64,000 bases of DNA, from contig JBBHKE010003420.1 of NCBI GenBank assembly GCA_037447655.1, positions 129,301-193,300 on the forward strand, given 5' to 3'. Positions 1 to 12,400 of the stretch are shown here, one piece after another. How positions within the stretch are numbered: position 1 is the first letter of the stretch; each line of letters opens with the position of its first letter. The stretch is from Zygnema cylindricum (Eukaryota > Streptophyta > Zygnematophyceae > Zygnematales > Zygnemataceae). Below the pieces are notes generated by a model that saw only the letters and a program-made list of their open reading frames with translations, was not told the DNA's origin and did no database searches. The translations under genes were made by a program, and so were the position numbers.

Positions 1-120
1 TCTTCTTAGGTGTGATAACACTAGGAAAGCATTTCTTGAGTAAGACGTAATATGTGTTTTTTTTTACTCTTTGTCTTTTTACTTTAAGTATTTTTTTTTT
101 ACTTTGTTTCTTTAATGCAG

Positions 121-430
121 AATGAGTTCTTTACGAAAGGATCACAATAGTGTGGATTCTTCTTGGTGAAATCCCCCAAATAAATGATTGAAGAAACCTT
201 TCCCGTATTTGAAGTTTTGAATTTTTTTTTTTTTTGTGAAACATTTAGAACGCCGAGATTTTCTCCGGTACACCAGTTCAAATTTTGGGGTGTTAGGATT
301 CTAGGGTTTTAAGGTGGGACCTACCTTTTAGATTTTTTGACACAGAGGGAACGGGGGTTTGAAAGAGAGCGAAGAAGAGAGGGGTGACGGGAGATTTTGT
401 TTTTTTTTTGGGCTTTTGGGCTTAGTCTTT
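121..430 (+). CDS. Gene D, terminal exon and 3' UTR (rest of gene lies left of the window)
   Basis: A pyrimidine tract and TGCAG acceptor end at 120. The exon begins AATGAGTTCTTTACGAAAGG. With the single base carried from a phase-1 exon it reads GAA TGA, so coding ends at 125. The same exon start and following sequence occur at the ends of gene A (9199, minus), gene B (32924, minus) and gene C (59483, plus), which is why this is read as the tail of a fourth family member. A possible polyadenylation signal AATAAA is at 179-184. No microexon was found in 1-120. The reading depends on the homologous copies, because five coding bases alone prove nothing. Confidence 0.6.
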
Positions 431-1870
431 TTTGTTTTTAGTCTTACCCATTTGTTTTTTTGGGGGTTTTTTTACTTTGTTTACAAATGATAAGGAATGA
501 GGAGTTTTGGACTGGGATATGGTGTTTAAATGAACAGTGCAGTTTGATTTTTGTTATACCTTTTGTTGTTGAAATCTCTTATTTCTATGTCCTTTATGAT
601 GGTATTTGTTTATTCAATTTTGAATTTTGTATTTTTTTATTTATTTTTAGCTTTGGAAACTTTTATTTTTTGTTGGCTTGTTTTATACCATTATTATCTT
701 CTTTAAGTTCGGAATCAGTGAGTAATCAGTATTTAAGATTCAACTAAAGAAAAAAAAAAACAAGCATATTCAAAGAACATTCATTAGATTATGCCGTCCT
801 TTTATAGTATCTATGGTGTATTTGTAGTTTAGACCCTTTTGTAAGGCAACCAGATGCCATTCACATCCCATTTTTTCTCCAAGACGAAATAGACTTTTCA
901 AAAAGTGATAAATTAAAAACCCGGTTGATATTTACATATGTATGCAACACTGAAATGATATTTTTATGTTTTCATGGTTTTACGGTTTGCCAAAACATTT
1001 AGAGTTTTGTGATTTAATTGTTTCCAGTTTTCGAAACAAGACGGAGAAGGAGAGGGGAGGGAGGATGAATTTAATAATTTTTTCCGGTTCCGATTTTTTT
1101 AGCAAATGTGACTAAATTTTAGCAATGTTTTACTATTTTCAGCGAATTCTTCGATTTTGCTCATTTTTTACTAATTTCGAGCAGTTTTGACCAGTTTCAG
1201 TCAATTTCAACCTATATCAGTAAGTTTCATTCAATTTCTTTCAATATCGATTATCCAAAAATGTCCAATGTCAAGTGTTCAACGTTCCAATTAAGCAATT
1301 GCCACATTCTAATACTATATTCGTCTCAGATGTGCAAACTTTAGTATCCAATGTCCAATCTCCATGCTGAATTAGTCAAATTTCAGTGTCCATTTTGCAA
1401 TATTTTCATATCCCATTTCCATTGACTATCTTCCAGGTTCAGTGTAATTTTTAATGTTAAATGCATGTATAATTTTTAATCTCCAATATCCCCGTGAAAC
1501 ATTCAACATCTAGTCTTTTTTTTCCGGCTTTCTGTATTCAATGTCTACTGTCTAGTTGTCAAATTTTAATTTCGAATCATCGATTTCCAACTTTTAATCC
1601 TTAATGTTCTATTTCTAATGTTATATTAAAAATGGTCAATGTCAATGTCTGGTTTCCAATGTTTAATTTACAATGCTCATTATCATGTCTAAACATTTAC
1701 AGACATGCCATGTCCCTCTCCCTCTCGCTCTCCCTCCCTCTCTCTCTCCCTCTCTCCCTCTCCTTCCCCCTCTCGCCTTCTTCTCTCCCCTCCCTCCCTC
1801 TCCCTTCCCTCCCTCTCCCTCTCCTTCTCCCGCTCGCTCTCCCTTCTCCCCCCTCTCCCTCCCACTTGTT
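431..1870. other. 3' flank of gene D, homologous to the 3' flank of gene C
   Basis: The stretch around 505-531 matches 59805-59831 nearly base for base, and 1080-1200 resembles 60890-61010. The stretch 1255-1680 is a degenerate array of words like CAATGTC and CCAATGT, and 61030-61600 has the same texture. A pure pyrimidine tract (CTCCCT-type) follows at 1712-1865. No gene is supported; the long Ser-Leu-Pro frames here come from the pyrimidine tract. Confidence 0.6.
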
Positions 1871-1873
1871 AGA

Positions 1874-2098
1874 TTTCCTTGAAATCCGGGATTCGGCATG
1901 TCTCATTCTAGGGAAAATTGAGCCGGCCAGGGCTCGAACCTTGGACCTCTGACTTGAGCTGTCAGCGCACTAACCAGTGTGCCACCAGCTCGATGTAGAG
2001 CCTGGCGGGTCCGTACCTATTTATTTTAGGCGACTTCAAGTGTGACGTATCACATTCTACCCCATATTGAACCGGCATTCACGTGCCAATCCAACACC
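1874..2098 (-). mobile_element. tRNA-derived SINE (minus strand)
   Basis: On the minus strand a pol III A-box-like TGGCACACTGGTTAGTGCG lies at 1985-1967 and a perfect B box GGTTCGAGCC at 1940-1931. About 215 bp of surrounding sequence match, in opposite orientation, the copy at 63786-64000. The shared internal promoter plus shared non-tRNA body is typical of a tRNA-derived SINE rather than a tRNA gene. Confidence 0.7.
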
Positions 2099-2310
2099 AC
2101 TCCCCTCCCTCTTCCTCTCCCTCTACCTTTCCCTCTTTTCCCTCTCCTCCACCTCTCTCTTGTTAGAGGACATAATGAGAATCCACAATTGACTGAGTGA
2201 AACACCACTCCCATCCCTCTTCCTCTCCCTCTACCTTTTCCTCTTTTCCCTCTCCTCCACCTCTCTCTTGTTAGAGGACATAATGAGAATCCACAATTGA
2301 CTGAGTGTTT
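2097..2310. repeat. Direct repeat of about 105 bp, two copies
   Basis: A pyrimidine-rich block followed by CTTGTTAGAGGACATAATG and a unique tail occurs at about 2097-2202 and again at about 2207-2308 with very few differences. It abuts the SINE. The open frame across it on the minus strand is the repeat read twice and is not taken as a gene. Confidence 0.7.
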
Positions 2311-2754
2311 GCGCGTTATTTTATATCGGTGCGGTTCTGATAGGATCGATAGCATATAGGCTCACCACAGCGGAAGTATTCACCAACAACTCACACATCC
2401 ATTCGCACATAACACATTCGGCCAATCTACATGTTATGTCGAAAGGCTTTTCTTCCTTATTGTAATGTCTAACTTAGTTTTAAAACACAAAACGCTCTAT
2501 ACACGGCGCTAAAAAACGTGCTAGTAGCACGTGCACACTCCACCACAAAGTATCACCTGCACACCTCAATAGAAACCTCAATTGAAACAGCGCAGTGAGC
2601 CGAAAGCGCGGTTCCAAGCACCACTACAAAGCGAACGAAACGTGACGTATGACTAACACCATAGCAAACAAACATAACCGACGCTAAACGATATAATAAC
2701 ATATAAACCAACTCTTAGTCAACATGTCTATACATAGAAACATTGATTCCATAT

Positions 2755-2845
2755 GTCCTGCCTCTATAAAACTCCAAGGCCACAGTCGCCACAGTCGGCT
2801 GGAGCAGGCAACTCCACGAAATTGGCGCTCGACCGAATACAATGA
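2755..2845 (-). pseudogene. Copia RNase H fragment (relic)
   Basis: A minus-strand translation contains APISWSCLLQPTVA, which aligns with AAISWSSRLQPTVA in the RNase H domain of the intact Copia element at 29279-30820. Similarity fades just after the motif and no flanking LTR is evident, so this is a short, old fragment. Confidence 0.55.
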
Positions 2846-3310
2846 AGAGGGAGAGAAATTGGAGAGGGGGGAACAATTGAAGGGGTAGAGAAAATGGAGA
2901 GGGGGCGAAAATGAAGAGGGAGAGAAAATGCATAATCGGAGGAAAATTTTCAGCAATCAAATTCTCCTCCCCAATTCGCATACAATATTGAAAGACTAAT
3001 TTGATACTCAATATCCAAACCAAATACCTAAAGATTCCCTTCACGGCCTCCTAATGAACATTCTTCAGCACTTAACAATACCTGTTGACGACTGAAGCTA
3101 CAACAAAAATGTCTGATCGTATCACCACACTCAAAACACATAAGGCCGCAAATTGCGTCTCGATACAAAACGTGGAATGTCTCCGAATTCTCTGACATAC
3201 TATACTGCACTTTCAAATCCAAAGGAGTAGAAAGCGGTTTAGCATCAGTCCTGGAGAATCATCCGAAGACTCTTTACAGTATTGCTCGTGACTAATATCT
3301 AGAATCATTT

Positions 3311-4270
3311 CAATGCCAAAAAGTATCTCACTTCCCCCTCTCTCTCCCCCTCCCTCTTCCTATCTCTCTCCACCTCCCTCTCCCCCTCCCTCTTCCCATC
3401 TCTCTCCACCTCCCTCTCCCCCTCTCTTGCTCTCTCCCTCTTCCCCTCTCTCCCTCTCTCCCCCTATTCCCCTCCTTCCCTCTACCCCTCTCCCCCTCTC
3501 CTCTACTACCCCTCGTCCCCTTCTCCTCCCATCTCTCTCTCTCCCCCTCCCCCCAAGGGAACTCATAAAGGCCCGTAAAGGCATTTGAGGATCGATGCTT
3601 TCTTGACTTGAACGCACTCTTGGGGAATCTAGAGCCAGAATAAAATCCTTAGGGGTATTGACGCCAACGACCTGGGACGGATGGGAACCACGATCCTAAG
3701 AGAATAGTGATCACACTGTTGGGGAGTTCGAAGCCCAGCGAGAATCTTTCGTCGGCCCTTCGACCTAATTTTTCACTAAGGGGATGGTTCTCGAGGGTTT
3801 AAGGCACACATAATCCCGCTTTTCCTAGGATCATACGTACAGGGGTCGACTTTACCGCAAGATGACGGGACGGACTCTCGAGGCTCCTGAGACGAGTGGA
3901 AAAGCTTCCTACGGATGAGATATTTGCGAGGATTATAAGGCAGGGCCACTTCGCGTTATTCCCAAGGCCGCCCCCTTTTGTACAAAAGAGGGCGTATTGG
4001 GAACGTAAAGAAAAACCTTCTGCATATCTAGTTTGATGTCCTTTCGCGTTCTGTAGTCTTATAAACCGTGGATTGGACTGTAGTAGGAAGGATTGTCAGG
4101 GATCCAGCAGCGGATCCACCTTCTTGAGATCTCACTTGGGCAGCATGGGAGCTTGCGGTAGAGCTTAGAATACGTCGGACCTTAAGTCATAACTGTTTGC
4201 CATAGTGGATATAGTGAGGGATTGGAACTATGTTAAGCGATCGCTTGTGAGGTTTTCTCGTCCCTACTTA
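3311..4270. other. Pyrimidine tract followed by unclassified DNA
   Basis: 3330-3555 is a CTCTCC/CCCTCC microsatellite-like tract that keeps frames open on both strands. 3560-4270 is mixed-composition DNA without a convincing ORF, tRNA or repeat boundary. I see nothing definable in it. Confidence 0.4.
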
Positions 4271-4779
4271 CGGATTGTTTTTTTTGGCTACAATTTTTGT
4301 CTTTGAAATTTTGTTTCCACTAAAGAGCTTTAAACTCCAATTATTCTTCTTTTGTCTTCTTTTATCATGCTTTGCTTACTACCAATATGCATGGTTTGTG
4401 TATGGATTGATGGTGCATATTAATGAGTATATTTTTGGATCATTTCACAATTTGAGTATCGATTTTTGAGGCACATTAAGGAATATTTTGTTAAGTCTTA
4501 TTCGCTTTTACAGACGCCTTGAGGCTCACAGTGTGAAGAGTTCGTGACAATTGGAATTTAGATGAGTTTAGCTCGGAGCCATAAAAATTGAATGACCTTT
4601 GTCTATGGTGGAATATTCTAGAATAAAGAGCTTTGGATCCACGCGCAACTGGCTTGCCGCATACTCGGGTCACCGACGGTTTCTCTTTCCGAAGACGAGA
4701 GTACTCCCTTCAAGGCGCGTGTACAAAACTTTGAAGACCTTCCTCAATATTGGAGGAATAGTCGTGGGGTTTAAGGGGA

Positions 4780-4980
4780 GGAACTTGGAATTTAGTTATG
4801 TGGCTACGGTTATGGAAGTTGCAAGTACATTGACAAACTTTATGATACATAATATGTTTGTTAGGGGGAGGCTTGAGTTAGGTTTACTGTGAGGGAGGAT
4901 AAAGATTCCTACAATGAGAGGGGGAATGTTGAGGACATGCGCCAATATGTTGACTATGGTTTTGTACGTCCGAATATATA
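4780..4980 (+). mobile_element. Relic 3' end of a Copia element: pol tail, polypurine tract, LTR start
   Basis: The frame ending at 4892 terminates MFVRGRLELGLL, matching the pol C-terminus VFERGRPKLGLF of the intact element. A polypurine tract AATGAGAGGGGGAA (about 4912-4926) follows, then TGTTGAGG at 4927, a canonical TG LTR start. The right end of this LTR was not found. The frame upstream of 4780 is too decayed to assign. Confidence 0.5.
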
Positions 4981-5462
4981 TATATATTTAGTATGGTCTA
5001 TATGTAATTTCGGGGGCAGTAAGTGGTGACCTTCTTTTGATTCAGCGCACGTTTAGTTTTTGTGAAATAATGTCTATGGTGGCGTAGCGTGTTTGCCTTG
5101 TTGTATGTGTTTGGTGGAAGTATGTCTGGTTGTGATAATGGAAATTATAGCTGTGTAATTTCCTTGTACAGTAAGTCATGAGTTAGTTTTAGCAACAAAA
5201 ATTTAATTGTAATTGGCAATAACTTTGTAACGGTAAGAGTGAGAGTTCAGTTTCATTTATGTTTACCATCCTTATAATTGCAATATGAATATTTATGAGT
5301 TTATGCTTCCTCTCAATTGGGCCTTTATGCGCAATTCCATGAATCACATGCGCATCAAGAACTTTGATGTATAGTACCACTTTGTATGGGAATGCATCAC
5401 ATAAGGCTCTCTACTTGCGTAAATCTCAAGACTAGATTACTAATTATTTTTCCAAGCGCTTC

Positions 5463-7470
5463 ATAAACCCTATTTAAACAACTTCGTTTGTCCTCTACTC
5501 TCTCCCCCTCACTATTTTACATTCATGATCGTAGGTTGAGAGAGTTTGTTACGGTTGAAAAGGTGCACTCTAATTCTAGGTCTTGTTTTTCTATAGTTTG
5601 AATTTTGTCCAATCAGCTAACAAAAGGTGTTGCATTCAGTATGTTCGTTGATTGGCAGCCTTAAATAAGGCATGTTGTTGAATGTCATAGGCATTCTGAC
5701 TTGATTGTGATCCACTAGCACTTGGCGTCACACTCGCACCAGCTAGTATATTCGTCCCAAGCAGCAGGTGCGAGAGGAGCACTTGGGCGGGACTGAGCCA
5801 CCAGTAGACATGACAGTAGAAGCAAACTCAAAGAGAAATGTGTAGTAGACTAGATCTATAGTGTAAGATATGTAACTCCAAATGAAAGAGGTCTTTCAAC
5901 TAGACAAACATATACCAGAGGTCTTTCAACTAGACAAACATATACCACAGACAAATCAAGGACAATAGAACATAACACAACATAAAGTGCACTTAGTGCT
6001 CTCGTTTCCTTAACTATGTGTAGTATGTACATTCTGTATCAAACTGATTGTTGTTAATTGAACTAAATACTCAAAAGATCTAGAAAACATCTAAAACGTA
6101 TGTACAAGGTTCACCTAAAAATCTACTGACAAAAATCTAAGTACTTGGAGCATAATTGTCTATTAACAATATCTACACCCTAAAAATCCGGGAGATATGT
6201 TTCACGTCTACATTCTTAGGCGGCGGTACACACTAATTTACTCAAATATAACTACGAGAGTAGATTCTAAAAAATCCACACCAAATATAGCTAATATTGA
6301 ATAGTTGGTGGTCCAAAAATATTCTAAGTCCTATACTCTAATTTCTAAGACTTACTAAAGCTTACTTTATTTAAACAACTATTTAAACAACTTCGTTTGT
6401 CCTCTACTCTCTCCTTCTCTCTATTTTACATTCATGATCGTAGGTTGAAAGGGTTTGTTACGGTTGAAAAGGTGCACTCTAATTCTAGGTCTTGTTTTTC
6501 TGTAGTTTGAATTTTGTCCAATCGGCTAACACAAGGTGTTGCGTTCTGTATGTTCGTTGATTGGTAGCTTTAAATATGGCATGCTGTTGAATGTCATTGG
6601 CATTCTGACTTGATTGTGATCCACTAGCACTCGGTGTCACACTCGCACGAGCTAGTATATTCGTCCCAAACAGTAGGTGCGGGAGGAGCACTTGGGCCCG
6701 CAGGGACTGAGCCACCAGTAGGACATGACAGCAGAAGCAAACCCAAAGAGAAATGCCTAGTAGATTAGATCTATAGTGTAAGATATGTAACTCCAAATAA
6801 AAGAGGTCTTTCAACCAGACAAACATATATCAGACAAATCAAGGACAATAGAACATAACACAACTTAAAATGCACTTAGTGCTCTCATTTCCTTAACTCT
6901 GTGTAGAATGTACATTTTGTATCAAACTGATTGTTGTTAATTGAACTAAATACTCAAAAGATCTAAAAAACATCTAAAATGTATGTACAAGGTTCACCTA
7001 AAAATCTACTGACAAAAATTGAAGTACTTGGAGCAAAATTGTCTAGTAACAATATCTACACCCTAAAAATCCGGGAGATATGTTTCACGTCTACATTCTT
7101 AGGCAGCCGTACACACTAATTTACTCAAATATAACTACTAGAGTAAATTCTAAAAAATCCACACCAAACATAGCTAATATTGAATAGTTGGTGGTCCAAA
7201 AATATTCCAAGTCCTACACTCTAATTTCTAAGACTTACTAAAGCTTATTTAAATAACTATTTAAAAAACTTTGTTTGTCCTCTACTCTCTCCTCCTCTCT
7301 ATTTTACATTCATGATTGTAGGTTGAAAGGGTTTGTTACGGTTGAAAAGGTGCACTCTAATTCTAGGTCTTGTTTTTCTGTAGTTTGAATTTTGTCCAAT
7401 CGGCTTACAAAAGGTGTTGCATTCCGTATGTTCGTTGATTGGCAGCCTTAAATATGGCATGCAAGTTTTC
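5463..7470. repeat. Tandem array, about 2.2 copies of a ~0.9-kb unit
   Basis: The landmark ACTTCGTTTGTCCTCTACTC recurs at 5481, 6390 and (ACTTTG variant) 7268, giving periods of about 909 and 878 bp. Copies share long runs with scattered substitutions. The first has an extra internal duplication of about 30 bp (AGAGGTCTTTCAACTAGACA, 5887-5946). No coding frame persists across copies. It could be satellite-like DNA or a collapsed duplicated LTR; no TG...CA ends with target duplications were found. Confidence 0.75.
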
Positions 7471-8580
7471 GTAGTTTACGAAAAAGTCAGTCAATCCGTT
7501 TTTTCGATCTATTGCTGACTTAGCCTTGAAGACACTCTAGCGTTAGCACCATCTCCTAATCATTCGGTGGTCGCCACAATTGTTTTTCGTTCTCTTCAAG
7601 GCTAAAAGGATCTTTGCGTTTCTCGTAAAGGTCCCATGGGGCTTTCTCCTAACTGTTCCGTTGAGCATGTTGGTTTTGTTGATTGTGACTATTGATTCTG
7701 ACTATGGCAAATATCAAGCTACTACTTGGTGTTATGCCAGTGGCTCTTGTGGAAATTCCTGGAAATTCCTTTTGACCATCGGCGAGTTTGTTTTTTACAA
7801 TCTTCGATGGCTATTGTCGCGCAACTAAAGAGTTTGTCTTTGTTCTTTACCTTTGGTTTTTTCTTTTCATTGTTTATTCCAAGTTCGATGGCTATTGTCA
7901 TTCAAAGGAGGTTGTGTCGTTCTTTATCGAGGTACAGGTGTAGGAAGATATTTATTCCTGAGGTGATATTTATTCTTGAGGTTGCCGAGTGGCACATTTA
8001 TGGGTGCAATGCCTTTCCCAAATGATCATCGTCCAAGTGGGTTGGTTTTAAAAAATAATCAATAATAATTAAGTAAACTCCGCGCTCATAGTTTTTTTTG
8101 GCTAATAGCGATTCACAGCAAGCGCCAAAAGCCGCAAACTAAACACTTCAAAATGGATCGTTTCTGGCTCGAAAGTATGCAAGGGTATAAAATAAGAAAG
8201 GACAACATAACAAAAGAATAAAAAAAAGTGTCTAATATCTCAAGAACAAATGAATGCAACCATTTCAAATACATTTCTCCACTCTTTGTAGTGGTGTTCC
8301 TAAATACTAAAGAGAGTGGACCTAAGTTGTGAAATGCAATCTCTACATAATTATTATGTTATAGAAAATATTTAGAATCTTCTATTCCTCCATATCATTA
8401 AAAGTTCTTTTCCATATTGTCTTTCTATATTACGTCCAAACAATCCAAATGAACACAATATTGGATGAATAATTTAAGCAAGATTGTAGATGCACATGCA
8501 AAAAGTAAAATAGCGTGAAAAGAAAGGAAAAGAAAGAGAGAGGATGGCAAAATCTAACGAATGTTTTATTATATTTCTTT
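7470..8580. other. Unclassified intergenic DNA
   Basis: AT-rich sequence between the 0.9-kb array and the 3' flank of gene A. Frames of 82-99 codons around 7580-8025 lack homology that I recognise and lack coding signals. Nothing else is supported. Confidence 0.4.
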
Positions 8581-9199
8581 TTTTTGTTTCAGTTGAATCT
8601 TAAATACAAATATGTGTAGAGCGATATAAAAAAACTAGCAAAAACCATCATAAAGAACAAATCACAACATAAGGTAAAACAAAAAATCAAATTGCAAATT
8701 TCATTTAGACATTGTAAGAAAATAAACACGAGTGTTTCAATCAAGATCGTCATTCCTTCATTTGCAAAAGAAGTATGAAAACAAAAAAACATATTTTTGC
8801 TTTATTTTCAAATCTCATAATCGGAGAAGGTTTGGAACCCTCCCCCCCTCCCCCTCCCCAAACAAACTATGAAACCCTTTGGAACGTTTGAACTTCAACC
8901 AAATGCATATGCCCAAAATTCGAAAACAAAAACTGTACAAACAAAAAAACACAAAAAAAGCCCAACTTCCCCTCCCCTCACTGCCTCTCCCTCTCTTTCA
9001 CGCTCCCCCTACCTATGTCAAAACCCCAAGACTCTAAAATCCTGAAATTCTAAAACCCCAAAATTCGAGGTAGTGTATCGGAGAACATCTCGGCTCTAAT
9101 TGTGATACAAAAAACGAAAAAAGTTTTATAGAAAAGGCAAACTTTTGTCCACGATTAAGTCCACACTTTGAATTGTGATCCTTTCGTAAAGAACTCATT
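8581..9199 (-). CDS. Gene A terminal exon and 3' UTR/flank
   Basis: TGATGCAG acceptor at 9201-9200, then AATGAGTTC; the TGA at 9197-9195 ends the protein. The following sequence (including TTTACGAAAGGATCACAATT) is shared with genes B, C and D, and similarity to the gene B flank continues to about 8581 (compare 32330-32900). The 3' end of the transcript is not fixed. Confidence 0.6.
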
Positions 9200-9406
9200 C
9201 TGCATCACAAAACGAGAAACAATAAAATAGAGAAGTTGGAAGGAAAAAAATAAATCAAAACAGATTTGAGAAAATATTGAAAAAAAAAACAAAGAGACAA
9301 AACACAAACCTCCAAATATGTTTGCCAACAGTCGTAAGTCCTAGCAAATACAACAGGGATAAGCAGAGAGATCGAGAGAGAAGGGGAGAGGGATTGAAGG
9401 TGGTGG

Positions 9407-9453
<47 letters not shown>

Positions 9454-12400
9454 CTCGCGTCTTCAAGAATTTCCCTGTCCTCCTCCATTGTTTCCCGTCC
9501 TGGGAACAGAGAAAATAATGGAAATCAGATACCGATTTACACCCAGAAAAAAATTACAAATGCAGCAAATAAGATCTGAATAAGCCTGCTACAGAGGTGG
9601 AGAGAGGGCAAGCTAGTGATTCAAACGGAGAGGGAGGAGGGGAAGGAAGAGGAGGTGCGAAAAAGCGCTGTGAAAAATTTGGAGGGAGATAAAATAGCTC
9701 AGAGACAGAGACAGATATAGAGGGAGGGCGAAAGTGAGAGAGAGTGTAAAAGAGAGAGAGACCTCCGGCATCTTCGAGAGTTTCCCTGTCCGACTCCATC
9801 GTTCGCCTTCCTGGAAACCGATAAAATAGTATCAATCAGAAAGACAAAAATAACAAGAAACAAAACACTCGATGCTTTTCTTTGAAAACATTTTGCTTTC
9901 AAAAAAACAAACATTTGAAATATCGTAACATTTCGATTCAAAAACAGTTTATTGAACTGATAAACCGAAAACCTCTGACAAAAAAAAAAACAGCACCAAT
10001 TTCTGATACAATAAAATATAAATCAAAAGTGTCCCGAAAACCTCCAGATAAAAACCTTCCCAAAACCCTCCCCAAAACTCTTCCCAAAAACCTCCCTACT
10101 CCCAAAACCCTCCCCAAAGCCCTCTCCGAAACCCTCCTAGCCCTCCCCAAATCCCTCCCTAAATCCCTCCCCAAAACCCTCCCCAAGAAGCTGGCGATCG
10201 TAGTCCGAACCAGGCCCAGGGCTGCCGCCGGCGCCGCCGATACTACGGGCGGTGCTGCGCTGGCATTGGCCGCGGCTCTTCTTCGGACAGCGGCGGAGAC
10301 ACTGGCGGCCGAAAGAGTAGGGGTGGCTCCGCGGGCAGTATTGGACGCAGCGCCGCTTATAGGAGAAGGGGCGGTCCGCCGGGCAGCGACGAGGTCGGCG
10401 CCGGAGGACTGGGACGGGGGAGAGAGGGGAGGGGAGGGGAGGGGGAGTGGGAGGGGGAGGGGGAGGGATGGAGAAGGCCGGGGGGGCAGATTTGGGGGAG
10501 GGGGAGGGAGGGAGAAGGCCGGGGGGACAGATTTTAAGCCACTGGCCATAGAAGCGGCCATGGAAGAGGCAGTGGAAGAGAGGGAGATACAGGGGGGAGA
10601 GAAGTCGTGCAAAAGGTGGGACGTTGGGAGATTTAGGGAGGAGAAGAGAGGGACGGGGAGAGGGAGGGCGAGGAATAAAGGGAGTGCTAGTAATTAACTC
10701 ATCAGTAAACACAACAAGATAAACAACCACAAGAGCAACGGCTATAACAAGAGACGATGATAAAAAAGGCGAAGGAACGAAAAAAGCTTCAGTTTCTAAA
10801 CTCCTAAGTGAAGACAAAAGAAGTGTCGAAAACCTAATGGGGTGTTTTCATATCTATTCAGAGTGGATGGAGGCGGGAAGTGGGGGAGATGGGAAGTGAT
10901 CGGAAGAGGGAAATTTGGGAAAAGGAGAGAGAGGAGAACAGAGGGGAGGGACATGAGTGAGAGAAAGAGAGAAAGAGAGACTTTAAAAAAAACGAAACTC
11001 TGCTCTACAAGGGGAGGAGAAAGAGAGAGGGAGGGGGAGAAAGAGAGAAAAAAAGGGTAAAGATGGAGAGAGAGGGAGAGGGAGAGTGAGGGAGAGGGAG
11101 AGTGAGGGAGAGGGGAGCGAGGGAGAAAGTCAAGAGAAGGAAAGAGGGAGAGAGGGAGAGAACGAGAGAGAGAGCGGGAAAGAGCGAAAGAGAGCGATAC
11201 AGAGCGAGAGGAGCGGGAGAGAGCGAGTGAGAAAGCGAGGGGTTAGAGAGCGAGGAGAGAGACCTCTTCCATCTTCAAGAATTTCCCTGTCCTCCTCCAT
11301 TGTTTCGCGACCTGGAAACACAAAGTAGTGTGGATCAAAACCAAAATAAATTTAAAAATTAACAAAACAACACAATGAGAGAGAGGTTAGGGGGGAGAGG
11401 GAGAGAGGGAGGGAGGGAGAAAGAGAGGGAGGGAGAAAGTGATGGAGGAAAGAGAGAGATAGGAGAGAGAGGTAGAGAGTAAAAGAGACCTTTCGCGTCT
11501 TCAAGAGCTTCCCTGTCCTCCATCGTTTCCCGTCCTGGAACCACAAAAAATATTGGAATCAAACACAGTTTAACAAATAAAAAAAATGTAACAAGTAAAT
11601 AAATTAGAAAGGTAAAAGTTGTTAAGGGATACGACCAGTAAAATCCATCCTGAGAGGTGTAGGGAGGGGGAGAGAGAGGTGGGAGGGGGAGGAAGAGGAG
11701 TTCCGGGAGAGGGCTGTGAAGAAATTGGGGGGGGATAACAAGTAGAGAGGGACAGGAAAAACACAGGAGGGAGGGCGAAAGTGAGAGTGAGAGAGAGGGA
11801 CTGCGCGAGGGGGAGCTTGAGCACCTTCAAGAGTTTCCCTTCTATTCTCCTCCATCGTTCTCCGGTCTGGAAAAACAAAAATAGTGTTAGTCAAAAAGTG
11901 AAATAAAATGAAAAGTAACAAGACAATGAAATGCTACTTATCTGAAGATGTTTGGTTTTTAGTATTTGAAATCGTCGTATCATTTCGATTCAAACTTTAA
12001 GAATAAAATCCAAACAAAAACTGTGAACTCAATTTTCTATTATTTTCTTCTTGTTGTCCCTTTTTCCTCAACAAATCGATTTTCGGATGCTCAAATTTTC
12101 CACATTATATCAGGTTTATACTCCGAAATTACCCCGCAAAAAAACTACTAATTCCACGAAATCCTCCCAAAAAATAACCGACAACCTCTGAAAAAAAAAA
12201 AACAGCAACAACTTCCATCACGAGTCGTTGCCAAACTCCCAAAACTGCCCCACTTGCTCCTAAATAAAACTTTCCCAAAAACCTCCAAAAAAAACCTCCC
12301 CGATAACTTTCACAAAAACCTACCCAAAACCTCCAAAAACGAACCCAAAACTCCAGAGAATCTACTTTTTAAACCTCCCCAAACCCTCCCCAAAACCAGC

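Noticed and set aside
1900-2000. A functional tRNA gene
   Set aside because: A and B boxes are present but acceptor and anticodon stems cannot be formed convincingly, and the extended body is shared with the copy at 63.8 kb, as in a SINE.
5463-7470. Reading the 0.9-kb repeats as the two LTRs of one element
   Set aside because: The copies are directly adjacent with a third partial copy, with no primer site, polypurine tract or target duplication.
9882-10817. Frames of 224-271 codons around 9.9-10.8 kb on both strands
   Set aside because: They merge a real Cys exon (10211-10408, minus) with intronic CCCTCCCC repeats; the homologous exon borders explain the conserved part.
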